Made by a program: the position numbers and the translations under genes
In this document: positions 6,719-7,469 of the stretch, piece after piece
Layout of the letters: each line of letters starts with the position of its first letter
Numbering within the stretch: the first letter of the stretch is position 1
NCBI GenBank assembly: GCA_045810625.1
Contig: JBJMVQ010000018.1
Coordinates: forward strand, 1 to 7,469
Direction: 5' to 3'
DNA length: 7,469 nucleotides
Origin: JACQFZ01 sp045810625
GTDB taxonomy: Bacteria; Pseudomonadota; Gammaproteobacteria; Acidiferrobacterales; Sulfurifustaceae
Notes under the pieces: generated by a model
Told to the model about the DNA's origin: nothing
What the model saw: only the letters and a program-made list of their open reading frames with translations
The model's database searches: none

Positions 6719-6742
6719 CGGTCACCAGTTCATTGGTGACCG
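6719..6742. terminator. Perfect 9-bp hairpin after the GNAT gene
   Basis: CGGTCACCA (6719-6727) is exactly complementary to TGGTGACCG (6734-6742) around the six-base loop GTTCAT. It starts 50 bases past the acetyltransferase stop, where a terminator would sit. The sequence after it (CCAATTGAAAG) has no T run, so intrinsic termination is doubtful. It could also be an operator-like palindrome. Confidence 0.4.
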
Positions 6743-6865
6743 CCAATTGAAAGGGACGCTTTCCTGTACTCCGAACTCGCTCCCCGTGGTAGTGCGTTCT
6801 CCATTTAATGTAGAAGAGCACGACAACACGCGACGACAGAGATTGGCAGCGCGACCGGAGAGGAC

Positions 6866-6889
6866 GTCCACTTTCGGCCAGGAGCGGAC
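6866..6889. repeat. 24-bp near-palindrome with GGCC centre
   Basis: The 24 bases read GTCCACTTTC, then GGCC, then AGGAGCGGAC. The outer GTCC/GGAC, an inner CT/AG pair and the central GGCC are symmetric, and a few positions between them are not. It lies nine bases outside the attC-like site. It recalls short dispersed intergenic repeats in soil proteobacteria with GTCCGCTTTTGG-like cores. That resemblance is from memory and unverified. Confidence 0.4.
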
Positions 6890-6897
6890 ATTGACTG

Positions 6898-6989
6898 CGC
6901 TAACGCCGGCGCCTCAGCCGCGGCGCGCTCAGTCCTTAGAGTTCTCAGAGGGTGGCACTTGCGCCGTGGGCTGCAAGCGCTCGTTAGAC
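6898..6989 (-). mobile_element. Putative integron attC recombination site
   Basis: Read on minus, the site opens with GTCTAAC (6989-6983), a perfect RYYYAAC R'' box, and closes with GTTAGCG (6904-6898), an R' box that fits GTTRRRY at five of seven positions. CTAAC/GTTAG pair across the site. Inside, GCGC pairs with GCGC (6977-6980 with 6909-6912). CAGCC pairs with GGCTG (6973-6969 with 6919-6915), and CGGCGC pairs with GCGCCG (6966-6961 with 6926-6921). This leaves a loop of about 34 bases. The last two helices are separated by two bases (CA) on one arm and one (C) on the other, the asymmetry seen in known attC sites such as those of aadA cassettes. The 92-base length is within the normal range. 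The polarity implied by that asymmetry agrees with a cassette gene reading leftward into the site. Confidence 0.62.
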
Positions 6990-7469
6990 CGCGCCTCCGC
7001 ACCAAATCTATTCTGGACGAAACTGTCAATGAACTCTCGACTCAGGGCTACGCCCTCAACATGGCGCCCCCTGACGCCGAGTCTGGCTCCGGAGGCTCGC
7101 AAGTCGTCTCGAATAGCGAATACCTCGGCGTCGGAAGGCGCTGTGCCGACGAGGCCAGCAACGGCCGCCGGGACGTATTTCGCCCTCGCGAGTCGAGAAC
7201 AGGTGTAGACGTAGGCCACGAAGTGTGCGAGCGCAATCGGAGGCGTTTCGTACACCGTCTTTCGAGCTTGGAGAACGGTCTCGATCTTGTGCGTTATCTC
7301 CAAACTGGCTAAGAACACTCGGAGATCCCAAGAGGAATTGAATACCTGATCGTACACCTCCTGCTCTCTCAACGACCGCGAGCGCTGACGGCCAGACCGT
7401 ACAGGATCTCCGAGCGCCACTGCCCGAACTGCCGCTGCCAGGTACTGTATCGACACAATGCGCTCGGCC
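6929..7469 (-). CDS. AIPR-like protein C-terminus, 5' part beyond right edge
   Basis: This minus-strand frame is open from the right edge to a TGA at 6929-6931 (180 residues visible, N-terminus missing). A GTG at 7454-7456 could serve as a start, but the frame is still open to the edge and I treat the gene as partial. The pattern ERIVSIQYLAAAVRAVALGD...REQEVYDQVFNSSWDLRVFLASLEITHKIETVL followed by a helical stretch (ALAHFVAYVYTCSRLARAKY) resembles the C-terminal part of AIPR (abortive phage infection) proteins. The similarity is by pattern only and moderate. The last 20 or so codons (SNERLQPTAQVPPSENSKD) are read from within the attC-like site, so they are probably not part of the original protein. 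Codon use is more relaxed (ATA, AGA, TTA, CGA, TCT) than in neighbouring genes, which fits a transferred cassette. Confidence 0.55.
   Translation of the reverse strand, partial: AERIVSIQYLAAAVRAVALGDPVRSGRQRSRSLREQEVYDQVFNSSWDLRVFLASLEITHKIETVLQARKTVYETPPIALAHFVAYVYTCSRLARAKYVPAAVAGLVGTAPSDAEVFAIRDDLRASGARLGVRGRHVEGVALSREFIDSFVQNRFGAEARSNERLQPTAQVPPSENSKD

Noticed and set aside
6690..6742. A second attC-like site near the GNAT gene
   Set aside because: On minus, GCTTAGCGTTTACC resembles an attC right arm in part, but there is no matching R'' box or paired L arm. The 6719-6742 hairpin has no core boxes.
6747..7208. A 153-codon plus-strand open frame across the attC-like site
   Set aside because: It is antisense to the AIPR-like gene, with a Ser/Thr/Pro/Arg-rich product, no domain and no clear SD site.

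Overview
The window is GC-rich, densely coded DNA from a proteobacterium. A beta- or gammaproteobacterium from soil or water is my best guess. This rests on the gene families present (DUF1244, DUF3775, dienelactone hydrolase, a PNPOx_2-type flavoprotein, a secreted YD-repeat protein), strong Shine-Dalgarno sites and a dispersed G-rich palindrome of a kind common in proteobacteria. There are no rRNA or tRNA genes and no CRISPR array.

Left third (1-2792, minus strand): one very long open frame enters from beyond the left edge. It starts with a signal peptide, then a Cys-containing N-terminal region, then an RHS-type 'TGNKY' segment, then about twenty YD repeats. Its C-terminal tip, the usual site of a toxin or variable effector domain, lies outside the window. 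A 303-base gap (2793-3095) holds its leader, a weak promoter candidate and a hairpin.

Middle (3096-5911): a divergent pair of small conserved genes (DUF3775 on minus, DUF1244 on plus). Next comes a minus-strand pyridoxamine-phosphate-oxidase-like flavoprotein, converging on the DUF1244 gene. A G/C-rich repeat block with G-quadruplex motifs on both strands follows. Then comes a compact minus-strand unit, read from right to left: a 43-residue basic protein, a dienelactone-hydrolase-family enzyme and a Rho_N-domain protein, with gaps of only 17 and 33 bases. This looks like an operon.

Right part (6177-7469): a GNAT acetyltransferase on plus, divergent from that operon, then a non-coding stretch with a perfect hairpin and a near-palindrome. 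Last is a minus-strand gene entering from the right edge whose product resembles the C-terminus of AIPR (abortive-infection) proteins. Its last codons run through a 92-base structure with the layout of an integron attC site: inverse R core boxes, paired L arms and the two-against-one extra-base asymmetry. The gene and site orientations agree with a gene cassette. The right edge may therefore be the end of a cassette array, possibly carrying a defence gene. This is the most interesting part of the window.
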